Shown here: piece after piece, positions 1 to 6,759 of the stretch | How the letters are laid out: each line of letters starts with the position of its first letter | How positions within the stretch are numbered: the first letter of the stretch is position 1 | Assembly: GCA_903872785.1 (NCBI GenBank) | Contig: CAIQLZ010000093.1 | Span: forward strand, 1 to 6,868 | DNA length: 6,868 nucleotides | Direction: 5' to 3' | Source: Candidatus Levyibacteriota bacterium | GTDB lineage: Bacteria; Patescibacteriota; Microgenomatia; Levybacterales; UBA12049 | Made by a program: the position numbers and the translations under genes | The notes under the pieces: generated by a model | What the model was told of the DNA's origin: nothing | Database searches by the model: none | Seen by the model: the letters and a program-made list of their open reading frames with translations, nothing else

Positions 1-128
1 ATTTTCCCCAGAGCCTTATGAAAATCTCCCCAATTCCAGCTCTGCAGAAAATTGGCCTCAGCATGTTTTTGAAGAAAAGATTCCCATTCGTCTCTCACTA
101 CTATTTGTTTTACGGTAATTTCAGCCAT
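1..128 (-). CDS. FemAB-like aminoacyl/acyl transferase, N-terminal fragment (3' end outside window)
   Basis: Only the first 42 codons are present. The gene starts with ATG at 128 and runs off the window at base 1. The peptide begins MAEITVKQIV and carries FLQSWNWGDFHKALGK at residues 27-42. This strongly resembles the N-terminal motif of the FemAB/FemX family (FLQS-x-W-G-x-x-x-x-x-LG), whose members move amino acids from aminoacyl-tRNA onto lipid II side chains or acylate related amino groups in the cytoplasm. The start is supported by AAAGGA seven bases upstream. The gene overlaps the end of the aminotransferase gene by 19 bp in another frame, so it is very probably the next gene of the same operon. 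The catalytic GNAT-like folds lie outside the window, so the substrate cannot be inferred. The family call rests on one short motif but is fairly distinctive. Confidence 0.8.
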   Translation of the reverse strand, partial: MAEITVKQIVVRDEWESFLQKHAEANFLQSWNWGDFHKALGK

Positions 129-1273
129 GTATTTATCCTTTCTGCAATTTGCAAAGCGTCCTTTTCAGACACGTTTAGATGCGTTGGCAGATTAAGAATA
201 GTTTTTGAAACTAGAATTGCGTTAGGGCATTCAGGGGCAACACTGTCGTACCAAATATCCGAGACAAAAATTCTTTGCTGTTTTAAAAATTTTATGAGGT
301 TTCCCCTATTTTTAACAAAAATTGGGAATCTTACATTGGCAGAGGCCGGAATATTTTCAATAATTTTTGAATTCAAAACTTGTTTGTTTAATTTTTTTGC
401 ATAAATTGCGGCGATTTTCCGCCGGTGATTTAATTGCTGATTTAATTTCTTAAATTCGCTTAAGGCTAGATTGCAATACCAATCGGGAAGGGGATAAAAA
501 GCATACAAATTTTCCTGCATCGGTTTGGACAGAAGATTTAATTTTTTCAGGATAAAATGGTAAACCTTCCCCCAGAAGATGTCATATGACAATCTAATTT
601 TTAAAGTATGAAAAGGATATAAATAATCTTTTAGCCGCTGCCCTCTTTTGATTCTCTTAAATTTAGGCAGTAATTTATGGCCGTATTTTTTATTTCTGAT
701 AACCAGTGCGCCTCCGGAAACACTGTCGATAATCTTGTCCTGGCTGAAAGACAAAGTAATAAAATCCCCGATTGTTCCCGCTTCTTTTCCGTTTGGATAT
801 TTTGTGCCTGCGCAATGTGCCAGGTCTTCAATAAGAAGGAGATTTTTTTCGCGGCAAATTTGCTTAATTTTATCTATATCGCAGGGATATCCAAAAGTAT
901 TCTGAACAATTATTACTTTAATGTTTTTGTTTTCAGTCAAAGTTTTTTCCAGAACACTAGGCGTAAAATTTAAATCCGGATTATTTTTTTCCAGATCCAA
1001 ACAAATCGGGATAAGACCGGCTTTTTCAACTGCCTTATAAACAGCAAAACAGGTAAATCCGTTGATTGCAACGCAACTTTCTTTCGGTAAATCTAAAATT
1101 TTAAGAGCCAGAGTTAATGCCTCACGTCCTTTATAGGTTAAAATAGCCTTTCCGTTATATTTTCTTTCCAGAAAATTTCTCAGATTCTGATTTTGTCCGT
1201 TTGTATCGGAAAATAAAGATTTTAAAACATATTGCAATTTGTAATTTGATCCTAAGGAGTTAAAGATAGCCAT
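110..1273 (-). CDS. DegT/DnrJ/EryC1/StrS-family PLP-dependent aminotransferase
   Basis: The 387-residue protein has the usual length and layout of sugar aminotransferases that convert nucleotide-linked keto-sugars to amino sugars with pyridoxal phosphate, in the cytoplasm. Visible elements are YKGREALTLAL (47-57, cofactor phosphate region), GFTCFAVYKAVEKAG (72-86), IIVQNTFGYPCDIDKI (121-136), IEDLAH (148-153, with Asp150 expected to pair with the PLP ring nitrogen) and SFSQDKIIDSVSGG (175-188), where Lys180 is the likely Schiff-base lysine. The N-terminus IFNSLGSNYKLQYVLKSLF matches relatives, so ATG 1273 is preferred although no Shine-Dalgarno is visible. Only 6 bp separate it from the hydrolase stop, so translation may be coupled. 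It overlaps the femAB-like gene by 19 bp. The exact sugar is unknown, and an amino-acid substrate is not excluded. Confidence 0.87.
   Translation of the reverse strand: MAIFNSLGSNYKLQYVLKSLFSDTNGQNQNLRNFLERKYNGKAILTYKGREALTLALKILDLPKESCVAINGFTCFAVYKAVEKAGLIPICLDLEKNNPDLNFTPSVLEKTLTENKNIKVIIVQNTFGYPCDIDKIKQICREKNLLLIEDLAHCAGTKYPNGKEAGTIGDFITLSFSQDKIIDSVSGGALVIRNKKYGHKLLPKFKRIKRGQRLKDYLYPFHTLKIRLSYDIFWGKVYHFILKKLNLLSKPMQENLYAFYPLPDWYCNLALSEFKKLNQQLNHRRKIAAIYAKKLNKQVLNSKIIENIPASANVRFPIFVKNRGNLIKFLKQQRIFVSDIWYDSVAPECPNAILVSKTILNLPTHLNVSEKDALQIAERINTWLKLP
136..141 (-). promoter_or_regulatory. Shine-Dalgarno site of the femAB-like gene
   Basis: Minus-strand AAAGGA is followed by the seven-base spacer TAAATAC and the ATG at 128. 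It lies inside the last codons of the upstream aminotransferase gene. It is one of only two clear, well-spaced ribosome binding sites in the window, and it fixes the start of the truncated gene. Confidence 0.7.
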
Positions 1274-1279
1274 AAAAAT

Positions 1280-1969
1280 TTAAATATCAGAACTTACAAT
1301 TTCATTTACTACTTCTTCAGGATTGGTAAATTGAGGGGAATGCCGGGCATTTTCGATTATTTTTAATTTGGAATTTTTGATGAGACTATGCATTAAGTGG
1401 CCGTCGGAAAGCGGAGTAATTTTATCTTCTTTTCCCCAAAAAATTAGTGTCGGAACCCGTACGTTTTCAATTTTCAAAGATTTATCGGAATTAATAAGAT
1501 TTAACATGGTTTGTTTCATGTTTAGATTGGCATCTTTGTAATCGTTTTCTCCCGCCAGTTTGTAGAGGGCATTTTTAAGTAACGATGAATTTTTCAGTTT
1601 TTTTCCGAACTTTGCCAGAGTTTTAAAGATGACTCTTTTCAGCGCAATGGGTAATTCATTATGATAGACTCCTGCGCAATCAATAAGAATTAAATTTGAA
1701 ATTTTTTCAGGATGTTTTAGTGTAAAATTTACCGCAATTCTACCCCCGTTGGAATGACCAAGTAGCGTAACTTTACCTTTTTCTTTATCGATAATTTTTT
1801 TTAACCAATTGACATAATCTTCTATGCTCCAAACTTCATCGTTCTTACTTGTTAATCCAGGAACGTTAAGCATATTTGCCTCAATTCCCCCTCCCTTCAA
1901 AAGTTTCAAAAATGCCTGCCATTTCTCCAATGAATAAGTCCATCCGTGCAAAATAAGTATTTTTTTCAT
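1280..1969 (-). CDS. Alpha/beta-hydrolase fold protein
   Basis: This is a 229-residue single-domain alpha/beta hydrolase with an intact catalytic triad, numbered from the ATG. HGW at 8-10 forms the oxyanion-hole region, GHSNGG contains nucleophile Ser73, WGKEDKITPL contains Asp182, and ENARHSPQF contains His210. A helical cap lies at about 100-155. No signal peptide is visible, so it is probably cytoplasmic. The ATG at 1969 overlaps the TGA of the upstream Mur ligase as ATGA, a classic coupled start, with GGGG and AAAGG just upstream. An in-frame TTG at 1978 would add three residues but leaves almost no room for a ribosome site. The family covers esterases, lipases, amidases, thioesterases and C-C hydrolases. 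Nothing in the sequence decides the substrate; the operon only suggests an envelope-related ester or amide. Confidence 0.88.
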   Translation of the reverse strand: MKKILILHGWTYSLEKWQAFLKLLKGGGIEANMLNVPGLTSKNDEVWSIEDYVNWLKKIIDKEKGKVTLLGHSNGGRIAVNFTLKHPEKISNLILIDCAGVYHNELPIALKRVIFKTLAKFGKKLKNSSLLKNALYKLAGENDYKDANLNMKQTMLNLINSDKSLKIENVRVPTLIFWGKEDKITPLSDGHLMHSLIKNSKLKIIENARHSPQFTNPEEVVNEIVSSDI

Positions 1970-3219
1970 AATCCCCAAGCCTTTCTTCTATTTTGCCATG
2001 CCTGTTCTCTTCTGACAAGTTTGTCTGCATCTTTCCTGTCTAAGAGTAGGTGTTCAATAATTCCCTCTAGGAATCTTGCGCCTTTGAAAAGCATAATCTC
2101 TCCCCCATTAATATTTCTCAAAATATAATCCAAGGCTTCTTTAGGCAGTATAAAATGATTTGCGCTTTTTTTAAGTTTTGGAGTAGTATATTTTGAAACT
2201 CTCGGACCAACAAGAATAATTTTTGCTAAATCCATGGAATCTATAATTGCCGCTAATTTTTCGTGTTCCTCTTTTTCTTTAATTCCCAACTCAATCATAT
2301 CTCCTAAAACAAGCCATTTATTTTTTGAGGGATATTCATTAAACATTTCCAGAATTGTCTTTACGCCGTCTGGTGTAGCATTGTAGGTGCTATCGATAAT
2401 TTTGGTATTTTTAATTCCCTGAAAAACAGAATTCCTTCCAACAGGCATAATCAGGTTTTTGAAAGTTGTATTAAAAGGTAAATTTAAGTTTTTCAAAAGA
2501 AGATTAGACATTTGAATTGAGTAAAATACATCTTTTGGAGCAATAAAGCTGATCGTATATTTTTTATCATCGATAATAAATTCTGTACTATTTTCATTAA
2601 TTTTATATGATTTAAGGGTTTCTTTGCTTACAATTTTGATAGGAACTTGCGTTTTATTGAGCTGTTTCTGAATAAGCAGGTTATCTCCATTTACAATTGC
2701 GAGCTTTTTTGTATATTTCAGAAAATTTCCAAACTCGCTGGCGATTGCCTCTTCTACAGAAGGAAAACTTTTGTTTTTAACCAGATAATCAAAATTAGCG
2801 CTGTGGGTTAGGCTTGAATTAATCCATAAGGTTATTTCAGGCTTTAAAAAACTTGCTAAAAACTTCCCCTCTCCCGGTCTGTCGCAATCTGCTTCAACAA
2901 TATAAAGTTTTTCTTTAGGACTTGCTCTGAAAGCCTGGGATGGGGCTAGCAGAAAAAGAAAAAACCATTCGTCAAGAGTTAGTTTTTTGCGTTTTAATCC
3001 CAAGATGTTAAAAGGAATTCCGAATGAGCTGTTTGCTTGATGAGAGTATTTTGCCTTTTTGCCAATTTGCGATTCAAGCAAATGCAGGAGTGTTGTTTTT
3101 CCGCTTGATCCCGTTATTACAATAATGACCGGTTTCCAGTAGCTAAGCTGAATCTTTGCCCAAAATCTAAAATAATAGGCTATGGGGAAATAAAGTGCTT
3201 TCTTAAATGCTTTAATCAT
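1966..3219 (-). CDS. murF: MurF-like Mur ligase (UDP-MurNAc-tripeptide:D-Ala-D-Ala ligase type), reduced N-terminus
   Basis: The 417-residue protein has the central ATPase and C-terminal domains of Mur ligases. Motifs are ITGSSGKTT (35-43, P-loop, Lys41), SSFGIPFNILG (64-74), IVEADCDRPGE (107-117, matching the EMGAxHPGE metal-binding motif of MurF), SLTHSANF (136-143, conserved His139), VNGDN (176-180), IIDSTYNATPDG (274-285), LVLGDMIELG (303-312) and LFKGARFLEGIIEHLL (377-392). MurF adds D-Ala-D-Ala to the UDP-MurNAc tripeptide in the cytoplasm. The P-loop sits about 70 residues earlier than in E. coli MurF, so the usual UDP-substrate-binding domain is nearly absent. A linker of about 20 residues follows position 80. 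Another Mur-type ligase role cannot be excluded. The start is ATG, with AAAGG directly abutting it and so too close to act as a Shine-Dalgarno. The end overlaps the hydrolase start by 4 bp. Confidence 0.85.
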   Translation of the reverse strand: MIKAFKKALYFPIAYYFRFWAKIQLSYWKPVIIVITGSSGKTTLLHLLESQIGKKAKYSHQANSSFGIPFNILGLKRKKLTLDEWFFLFLLAPSQAFRASPKEKLYIVEADCDRPGEGKFLASFLKPEITLWINSSLTHSANFDYLVKNKSFPSVEEAIASEFGNFLKYTKKLAIVNGDNLLIQKQLNKTQVPIKIVSKETLKSYKINENSTEFIIDDKKYTISFIAPKDVFYSIQMSNLLLKNLNLPFNTTFKNLIMPVGRNSVFQGIKNTKIIDSTYNATPDGVKTILEMFNEYPSKNKWLVLGDMIELGIKEKEEHEKLAAIIDSMDLAKIILVGPRVSKYTTPKLKKSANHFILPKEALDYILRNINGGEIMLFKGARFLEGIIEHLLLDRKDADKLVRREQAWQNRRKAWGL

Positions 3220-3225
3220 CCTTTA

Positions 3226-3255
3226 ATTTTAACAGAAAGTGAGCTAGAATGACAA
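3226..3255 (-). promoter_or_regulatory. Candidate sigma70-type promoter for the murF-like operon
   Basis: On the minus strand, TTGTCA (3255-3250, five of six matches to TTGACA) is followed by an 18-bp spacer and TAAAAT (3231-3226, five of six matches to TATAAT). The -10 box is preceded by TG one base away, as in extended -10 promoters. The -35 box lies in the last codons of the delta' gene. The predicted transcription start falls on the A of the murF-like ATG at 3219, implying a leaderless mRNA. The match was found by eye in AT-rich DNA, where chance matches are common. Confidence 0.5.
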
Positions 3256-3906
3256 AAAAAAGTTTTCCAATGCGGTTCTTTGGTTGACATTGGTATTTCC
3301 TATGGTTTTATAAGTTTTTTGAAGCTTTTTCAGGATATTTAGATATTTAGAATTCTGATTATCTTTAATTATCTCTTTTATTATAAAAATTAGCATTTTC
3401 TCAAGCCACAAGGCTACATTTTTTTTATCTTTGGCAATATCTTGGGCAATTTTCAACTTAGTTCCGGTTTGGCCATTTAGCAAAATGTTTAAGGCATTTT
3501 TAAGCTCTGTAGAATTAGCCTTTGTTAATTTATTTTCTTTTTCTTTTAAGACAATGATTTTACATCTGGAAATAATTGTCGGTAAAATAAGCTCTCTTTT
3601 TGCAGTCATAATTACTATGATTGTGTTTGCCGGTGGCTCTTCAAGGATCTTAAGGAGTGCATTTTGCGCTTCCAGAGTAATACTCTCGTAGGTATCAATA
3701 ATAACTGCTTTTGTTTTTCCACGGAACGGTTTTAATAAAATTGCTTTCTGGATATTTCTTACATCTGCTATTCCCATAGTCTTTTCGTATATTTGCAGAT
3801 TTATATCCAGGGAATTAACTCCTTTTTCTTTTAATAAATCAGCGGTGTAAGAAGACGCTTCATTTTTATTCTTGGCAATAATTAAAAAACTTTGTGTGGA
3901 ATTCAT
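3244..3906 (-). CDS. holB: DNA polymerase III delta'-like clamp-loader subunit, short form
   Basis: The 220-residue protein matches the AAA+ core of the clamp-loader delta' subunit, which helps load the sliding clamp at primed DNA. The best evidence is GIADVRNIQKAILLKP (45-60), GKTKAVIIDTYESIT (63-77), EAQNALLKILEEPP (79-92) and LPTIISRCKII (108-118), which carries the SRC motif that delta' supplies at the neighbouring ATPase site. The P-loop is lost: residues around 8-18 read LIIAKNKNEAS, with no GKT/S. Only one cysteine (Cys115) is present, so the zinc module of larger homologues is missing. At 220 residues it is well below the roughly 300-330 typical of the family, and the C-terminal collar looks shortened. 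The gene starts at ATG 3906 with no Shine-Dalgarno and is divergent from pilB. Its stop is 24 bp before the murF-like gene on the same strand. Confidence 0.8.
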   Translation of the reverse strand: MNSTQSFLIIAKNKNEASSYTADLLKEKGVNSLDINLQIYEKTMGIADVRNIQKAILLKPFRGKTKAVIIDTYESITLEAQNALLKILEEPPANTIIVIMTAKRELILPTIISRCKIIVLKEKENKLTKANSTELKNALNILLNGQTGTKLKIAQDIAKDKKNVALWLEKMLIFIIKEIIKDNQNSKYLNILKKLQKTYKTIGNTNVNQRTALENFFLSF

Positions 3907-3945
3907 CTATTGAATTATAATTTATTTTTATCTATTATTAAAGTA
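3907..3945. promoter_or_regulatory. Divergent promoter region between the delta' gene and pilB
   Basis: The 39-bp gap contains the perfect palindrome AATTATAATT (3913-3922), giving TATAAT on both strands. On the minus strand TATAAT (3919-3914) predicts transcription starting at 3907, one base before the delta' ATG; its -35 region is weak. On the plus strand there are two options. One is the same palindrome (TATAAT 3916-3921), giving an 18-base leader with a poor -35 box. The other is TTGAAT (3910-3915), a 17-bp spacer and TATTAT (3933-3938), giving a start at 3945, one base before the pilB ATG. The two transcription units would compete for overlapping polymerase sites. The assignment is by eye. 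Confidence 0.5.
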
Positions 3946-5682
3946 ATGCCTACTTCAGATTTAAATAATCAACAATTGCCGGAACACAAAACAGTTATCG
4001 ATATTTTGCTTGAAGAACATTTAATTACAAAAGAGCAATACGATGATGTAAAAGTCAAAAGCTCCAGTCAGGGTGTGTCGAGCGAGAGTATTTTGGAATC
4101 AATGGGCATAGTTGACCAAAAGAAACTTGCGGAGGCAGAAGCAAAATTACTTGGTATTCCTTTTATATCTTTAGAAACGGCTTCCTTTTCTCCTCAGGCG
4201 ATCAGTCTGGTACCTGAGGCAGTTGTACAAAGATTCTCTTTAATTCCCTTTTCCTATGATGAAGAAGCCAGAATTCTTTCTATAGCAATGAGTAATCCGA
4301 TAGATCTGGAAGCATTGCAATTCGTTGCTCAAAAAACAGGATTAACAATAAAATCTTTCGCTGCATCAAAAGAAGAAGTACAAAAAGCGATAGAAAGACA
4401 ATATGGTCAAGAAATTGTAGGGCAAGTAGGAGAGGCGCTTGCGGAATCAGAGAGTTTTAAAAAAGTAAAAACTGTCGACAGTAAAGAAATTGGTAAGATA
4501 ATTAAAGAAGCCCCAATTGCAAAAATAGTTTCAACTATTTTAGAATACGCAGTGGTAAGCAGATCATCAGATGTCCACATAGAACCTCAGGACGATCGGG
4601 TTAGAGTTAGGTATAGAATAGACGGAATTTTATACGACAAATTGAACCTTCCAAAGAATGTTCAAGATGCCGTTATTTCACGAATAAAAATTCTTTCGGA
4701 AATAAAAATTGACGAACATCGAATTCCCCAAGATGGCCGATTTAACTATAAAGTTTCCAACGAAGAAATAGATTTGCGCGTAGCTGTTTTACCAACTGTC
4801 TTTGGTGAAAAAATAGCCATAAGGCTTCTTCGGAAAACTGGAGGAGTGCCGACTTTAGACGAGTTAGGCCTTAATGGATTTTCACTCAGAAATGCAGAAA
4901 CTGCAATACTTAGGCCTCATGGAATTATTTTGGTATGTGGACCAACAGGATCCGGGAAAACAACTACTCTCTATTCAATTTTAGCCAGACTTAATACGGC
5001 AAGAGTGAATATATTGTCCTTAGAAGATCCTATTGAGTATCAAATGCCCGGGATAAATCAAGTTGCGGTAAATTCTACGGTAGGACTTACTTTTGCAAGT
5101 GGACTGAGGGCTTTTCTGCGTCAAGATCCAAATATAATCTTAGTTGGAGAGATTCGGGATAAAGAAACAACTGACCTTGCATTGCAGGCAGCTCTTACAG
5201 GTCATTTAGTTTTTTCCACTCTTCATACGTCAAATGCCGCGGGAGCATTTTTGCGCCTTTTGGATTTGGGAGCAGAAAATTTTCTTCTTGCGTCGACAAT
5301 AAATGCAATAATAGGACAAAGAATTGTCAGGAAAATATGTACTAATTGCATAGAACAATATCCTCCCCTTCCCCAGATATTGGAAGAAATTAGGAAGACG
5401 CTGGGAAAATTTTTTCCTCAAGCCCAAACAAATATAAAGCTAAGTCGCGGGAAAGGTTGCGAACAATGCAGTAAGTCAGGATATCTGGGCAGAATCGGAA
5501 TTTTCGAAACTCTTTCTGTAACGCCTAAAATTACAAGTTTAATTTTAGAAAGCGGCAATAGCGCTCTCATCGAAAAAGAAGCACTTCAGGAGGGCATGGT
5601 TACAATGAAACAGGATGGATATCTAAAAGTTTTGCAAGGTGTATCAACAGTTGAAGAAGTGTTGAGGGTGGCGCAGGAATAA
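3946..5682 (+). CDS. pilB: Type IV pilus assembly ATPase PilB (GspE/PilB family)
   Basis: This 578-residue protein is the hexameric cytoplasmic ATPase that powers pilus extension. An N-terminal MshEN-like domain (about 14-150) precedes the secretion-ATPase core. Core motifs are SRSSDVHIEP (204-213), Walker A GPTGSGKT (332-339), the Asp box LEDPIEY (359-365), Walker B IILVGEIRD with Glu402 (397-405) and the His box TGHLVFSTLHT (418-428). A four-cysteine zinc site is formed by CTNC (465-468) and CEQC (505-508), as in PilB and GspE. ATG 3946 is chosen because an in-frame TTG at 3892 would run into the divergent delta' gene and add an unrelated extension. No good Shine-Dalgarno precedes the ATG. 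It is the first gene of the pilB-pilT-pilC unit, with pilT starting after 3 bp. The usual MshEN cyclic-di-GMP residues look poorly conserved. Confidence 0.95.
   Translation: MPTSDLNNQQLPEHKTVIDILLEEHLITKEQYDDVKVKSSSQGVSSESILESMGIVDQKKLAEAEAKLLGIPFISLETASFSPQAISLVPEAVVQRFSLIPFSYDEEARILSIAMSNPIDLEALQFVAQKTGLTIKSFAASKEEVQKAIERQYGQEIVGQVGEALAESESFKKVKTVDSKEIGKIIKEAPIAKIVSTILEYAVVSRSSDVHIEPQDDRVRVRYRIDGILYDKLNLPKNVQDAVISRIKILSEIKIDEHRIPQDGRFNYKVSNEEIDLRVAVLPTVFGEKIAIRLLRKTGGVPTLDELGLNGFSLRNAETAILRPHGIILVCGPTGSGKTTTLYSILARLNTARVNILSLEDPIEYQMPGINQVAVNSTVGLTFASGLRAFLRQDPNIILVGEIRDKETTDLALQAALTGHLVFSTLHTSNAAGAFLRLLDLGAENFLLASTINAIIGQRIVRKICTNCIEQYPPLPQILEEIRKTLGKFFPQAQTNIKLSRGKGCEQCSKSGYLGRIGIFETLSVTPKITSLILESGNSALIEKEALQEGMVTMKQDGYLKVLQGVSTVEEVLRVAQE
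5675..5678 (+). promoter_or_regulatory. Shine-Dalgarno site of pilT
   Basis: AGGA, embedded in the final Gln-Glu codons of pilB, lies seven bases before the pilT ATG at 5686. The site fixes the pilT start and ties its translation to the end of pilB. Confidence 0.65.
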
Positions 5683-5685
5683 AAT

Positions 5686-6759
5686 ATGAATATACAAGAA
5701 CTTTTTGAGGCAACAATTAAAGAAAAAGCTTCAGATTTACATCTTTTGACAGGCATTCCTCCTGCATTTAGGATAGATGGATCTTTAAAGTTTTTAGCTA
5801 AGTATGCTCCTTTAAAATCAGAGGAAATAGAGGAAATGATCTATTCCCTATTAACTCCAGTTCAAAAAGAACTTTTGCTTGCGAATAAAGAACTGGATTT
5901 TTCTTTTGGAGTTGGTGGAGGAAGTTATGGAGATCTTGGCCGTTTCCGAACGAATTTATACTATCAGAGAAGAAATCTGGCAGGCGCCTTTCGCTTATTA
6001 CCTCCTACGATATTATCTATCGAAGAACTTCACTTGCCGCAAATATTACATAGCTTTTCAGATTTAACTCAAGGATTGATTTTAATAACTGGTCCAACAG
6101 GGCACGGAAAATCTACAACTCTTGCATCAATTATTAATGAAATAAATCTTAAAAGAGCAGCTCATATAATAATTATTGAAGATCCAATTGAGTATGTGTA
6201 TCCTGAAGGAAAAAGCATAATCAGTCAGCGTGAAATGGGTATAGACACTCATTCCTGGGATTTTGCTCTTCGTTCTGTTCTTCGTGAGGATCCTGATGTT
6301 GTTTTGGTCGGCGAGATGCGGGATGCCGAAACAATTGCTGCCACGATCACGATTGCTGAAACGGGACATCTAGTTTTTTCTACGCTGCATACAAATTCAG
6401 CAGCTCAAAGCATAGACAGAATTATTGATTCGTTTACCGCAGTGCAGCAATCTCAGATAAAAATTCAATTGGCTGCTACACTCAAAGGCATTGTCTCACA
6501 GAGGCTTTTGCCTATGATAAATGGCGGGAGAATACCAGCCGTTGAAGTTCTTACTGGAACGTCTGCAGTCTCAAGTATAGTGAGGGATGGAAAAACTCAT
6601 CTTATAGATTCAGTCATACAGACTTCTAAAGACAAAGGCATGATTAGCATAGATTCATCTTTAGCTAATTTAGTGACGTCGGGAAATATCAGCTTAGAAA
6701 TGGGTAAAAGCTATGCGCTCCATCAGGATGACTTTTTAAGAATGGTTGGTATAGCATGA
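5686..6759 (+). CDS. pilT: Type IV pilus retraction ATPase PilT
   Basis: The 357-residue protein has normal PilT length and order. The N-terminal PAS-like domain carries ASDLHLLTGIPPAFRIDG (15-32). It is followed by Walker A GPTGHGKS (136-143), the Asp box IEDPIEY (164-170), Walker B VVLVGEMRD with Glu210 (205-213) and the His box TGHLVFSTLHT (226-236). There is no zinc cysteine pair, unlike PilB. PilT is the cytoplasmic hexamer that depolymerises pilin fibres during twitching, adhesion and DNA uptake. Two differences stand out: His replaces the common Ser in the P-loop, and the retraction motif AIRNLIREGK reads AVSSIVRDGK (294-303). A PilU-like or other specialised role is therefore possible, though family membership is clear. 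It begins 3 bp after pilB, and its TGA overlaps the pilC ATG by 4 bp. Confidence 0.93.
   Translation: MNIQELFEATIKEKASDLHLLTGIPPAFRIDGSLKFLAKYAPLKSEEIEEMIYSLLTPVQKELLLANKELDFSFGVGGGSYGDLGRFRTNLYYQRRNLAGAFRLLPPTILSIEELHLPQILHSFSDLTQGLILITGPTGHGKSTTLASIINEINLKRAAHIIIIEDPIEYVYPEGKSIISQREMGIDTHSWDFALRSVLREDPDVVLVGEMRDAETIAATITIAETGHLVFSTLHTNSAAQSIDRIIDSFTAVQQSQIKIQLAATLKGIVSQRLLPMINGGRIPAVEVLTGTSAVSSIVRDGKTHLIDSVIQTSKDKGMISIDSSLANLVTSGNISLEMGKSYALHQDDFLRMVGIA

Noticed and set aside
18..404. Plus-strand open frame of 128 codons
   Set aside because: It lies antisense to the aminotransferase and FemAB-like genes, both of which have recognisable family motifs, and its peptide resembles no known domain.
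1970..1978. TTG start three codons before the hydrolase ATG
   Set aside because: AAAGG would be only one base from the TTG, while the ATG forms a 4-bp ATGA overlap with the upstream stop and gives the expected MKKILILHG opening.
3251..3258. Run of eight A on the plus strand (eight T in the delta' coding strand), as a terminator or slippage site
   Set aside because: It encodes Phe-Phe near the C-terminus, has no preceding hairpin, and the frame ends normally at TAG 3244. No evidence supports frameshifting or termination.
3892..3945. Upstream TTG start adding 18 residues to PilB
   Set aside because: It overlaps the first codons of the divergent delta' gene and the promoter region, and the extra peptide looks like translated spacer. 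ATG 3946 is better.
1966..6759. Use of UGA as glycine (code 25), as in some CPR lineages
   Set aside because: Two genes end in TGA exactly at ATGA overlaps with a real downstream gene, and no in-frame TGA occurs inside conserved domains. The standard bacterial code fits.
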